This document shows, one piece after another, positions 63,175 through 64,000 of a DNA stretch of 64,000 nt; the first letter of the stretch is position 1; every line of letters begins with the position of its first letter. A program made the translations under genes and the position numbers. Under the pieces are notes generated by a model that was given only the letters and a program-made list of their open reading frames with translations, was not told the origin of the DNA and did no database searches. This DNA comes from Sphingopyxis terrae subsp. terrae NBRC 15098 (GTDB taxonomy: Bacteria > Pseudomonadota > Alphaproteobacteria > Sphingomonadales > Sphingomonadaceae), in the NCBI RefSeq assembly GCF_001598815.1, contig NZ_BCZQ01000003.1, positions 124,001 to 188,000 on the forward strand, given 5' to 3'.

Positions 63175-64000
63175 TCAGGCCGGAAGCAAACCGAGGCGGG
63201 CCCGCATCCCCCAGCGCATCAGCAGTACCGCCGACACCACGATGAGCCCGACCGCCAGACCGATCCACACGCCGACGCCCGCGAGCGGGGTCCAGAAGCC
63301 AAGGTAGATGGCGGTGCCATAGCCCGCGATCCAGTAGCCGCAGACCGCGATGATCATCGGCACGCGCGTATCCTGAAGCCCGCGCAATACGCCTGCCGCA
63401 ACCGTCTGGGCGCCGTCGAACAGCTGGAACGCAGCGGCCACGATCAGGAACTGCAGCGCAAAATGGACGAGCGCGGCGTTGCGCGCCGCATCGACATCGA
63501 CGTAGATCGACAGCACGAGCCGCGGCGCGAGCCAGATCACCGCCGCGGTCACGACCATGAACCCGATACCGAGGATCAGCGACGCCTGCCCCGCGAGCGC
63601 AATGCCGCGATGGTCGCGCGCGCCATAGGAAAGGCCGACCCGGATCGTCGCCGCCTGCGCCACGCCGAACGGAATCTGGAAGGCGAGCGCCGCGATCTGG
63701 AGCGCGAGGGTGTGACCGGCGAGCTGCGCCTCACCGATCCGGCCCATCAGGAAAGCGGCGCCGGTGAACAGCCCGGCCTCGGCCAGAATGATGAGGCCGA
63801 TCGGGGTGCCGATGCGGAGCATTTCCCAGAAGCGGGGCCATTCGGAGCGCCACCAGTTGCCGAACAGATGATAACGGCGCAGCCGCCGGTCGGTCTGGAT
63901 CACGATGATATAGGCGATCAGCATCACCGTGCTCGTGATGACGCTCGACAGCGCCGAGCCCTGCAGTCCGAGGGCCGGCATGCCGAGATGGCCGAAGACG
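63175..64000 (-). CDS. MATE family efflux transporter (5' truncated by window end)
   Basis: About 275 C-terminal residues of a MATE-family cation/drug antiporter, with at least seven membrane helices. Family-like segments: LRIGTPIGLIILAEAGLFTG, QIAALAFQIPFGVAQAATIR, FQLFDGAQTVAAGVLRGLQD and DTRVPMIIAVCGYWIAGYG. It probably exports toxic organic cations using Na+ or H+. The N-terminal half lies beyond the right edge. Confidence 0.9.
   Translation of the reverse strand, partial: VFGHLGMPALGLQGSALSSVITSTVMLIAYIIVIQTDRRLRRYHLFGNWWRSEWPRFWEMLRIGTPIGLIILAEAGLFTGAAFLMGRIGEAQLAGHTLALQIAALAFQIPFGVAQAATIRVGLSYGARDHRGIALAGQASLILGIGFMVVTAAVIWLAPRLVLSIYVDVDAARNAALVHFALQFLIVAAAFQLFDGAQTVAAGVLRGLQDTRVPMIIAVCGYWIAGYGTAIYLGFWTPLAGVGVWIGLAVGLIVVSAVLLMRWGMRARLGLLPA

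Overview
The window is a GC-rich alphaproteobacterial chromosome segment, most likely from Sphingomonadales and probably Sphingopyxis or a close relative. This is inferred from gene content rather than from a marker gene. Supporting signs are two large TonB-dependent receptors, an NDUFA12-type complex I accessory gene next to a DUF2155 gene and aat, a split metH operon led by an ArsR-methyltransferase fusion, a GTTC-N7-GTTC LexA-type box, an alphaproteobacterial sigma-32 promoter (CTTG-N17-CCTATAT) before dnaK and a CIRCE element before groES. It reads as core chromosome: there is no integrase, transposase, CRISPR array or rRNA, and one tRNA.

Layout. 1-4.1 kb: the end of an unknown gene and an Oar-like TonB receptor. 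4.1-8.8 kb: an expanded phage-shock-protein (Psp) locus. It has divergent pspF, a textbook sigma-54 promoter, a 46-residue first gene, pspA, pspB, pspC, then five further small one-helix/coiled-coil proteins that share a motif with PspB, and finally sufE. 8.8-15.5 kb: a lipoprotein, rplU-rpmA, an acetyltransferase, a metalloprotease-like protein with a PCu(A)C copper chaperone, and dnaK-dnaJ. 15.6-23.5 kb: a patatin-like protein, a CpaF-type ATPase, an exported methyltransferase-like protein, aat, and a minus-strand run recX, DUF192, NDUFA12, DUF2155. 23.6-28.7 kb: a fatty acyl-AMP ligase, a GGDEF/EAL protein and a CHAP-domain protein.

28.7-35.1 kb: a collagen-like lipoprotein paired with a TpsB-like transporter, a hemerythrin protein, two enoyl-CoA hydratases and an SDR. 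35.1-38 kb: a LexA-like box, a MarR-like regulator and a cluster of small unknown proteins ending in a membrane-tethered LuxR-type HTH protein. 38-44.6 kb: a TonB receptor coupled to an exported PLP enzyme, tRNA-Gln, ilvE, a MarR regulator and proC. 44.7-51.8 kb: a PafA-like phosphatase, a DsbD-family reductase, tlyA, tspO, ubiK, a YbjN-like protein and a beta-helix protein. 51.9-58.1 kb: a methionine/one-carbon operon (regulator-metF-metH N-part-GNAT-metH C-part) with a palindromic operator. 58.2-64 kb: three small lipoproteins, a PfpI-like protein, a glutaminyl cyclase, groES-groEL and a truncated MATE transporter.

The most unusual element is the Psp locus. The phage-shock membrane-repair module has been lengthened by a tandem array of PspB-like paralogues under sigma-54/PspF control. 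Other systems worth attention are the collagen-like lipoprotein/TpsB pair, the SAM/SAH-sensing candidate over the split methionine synthase operon, and three unrelated inverted-repeat families that all sit at convergent gene ends.
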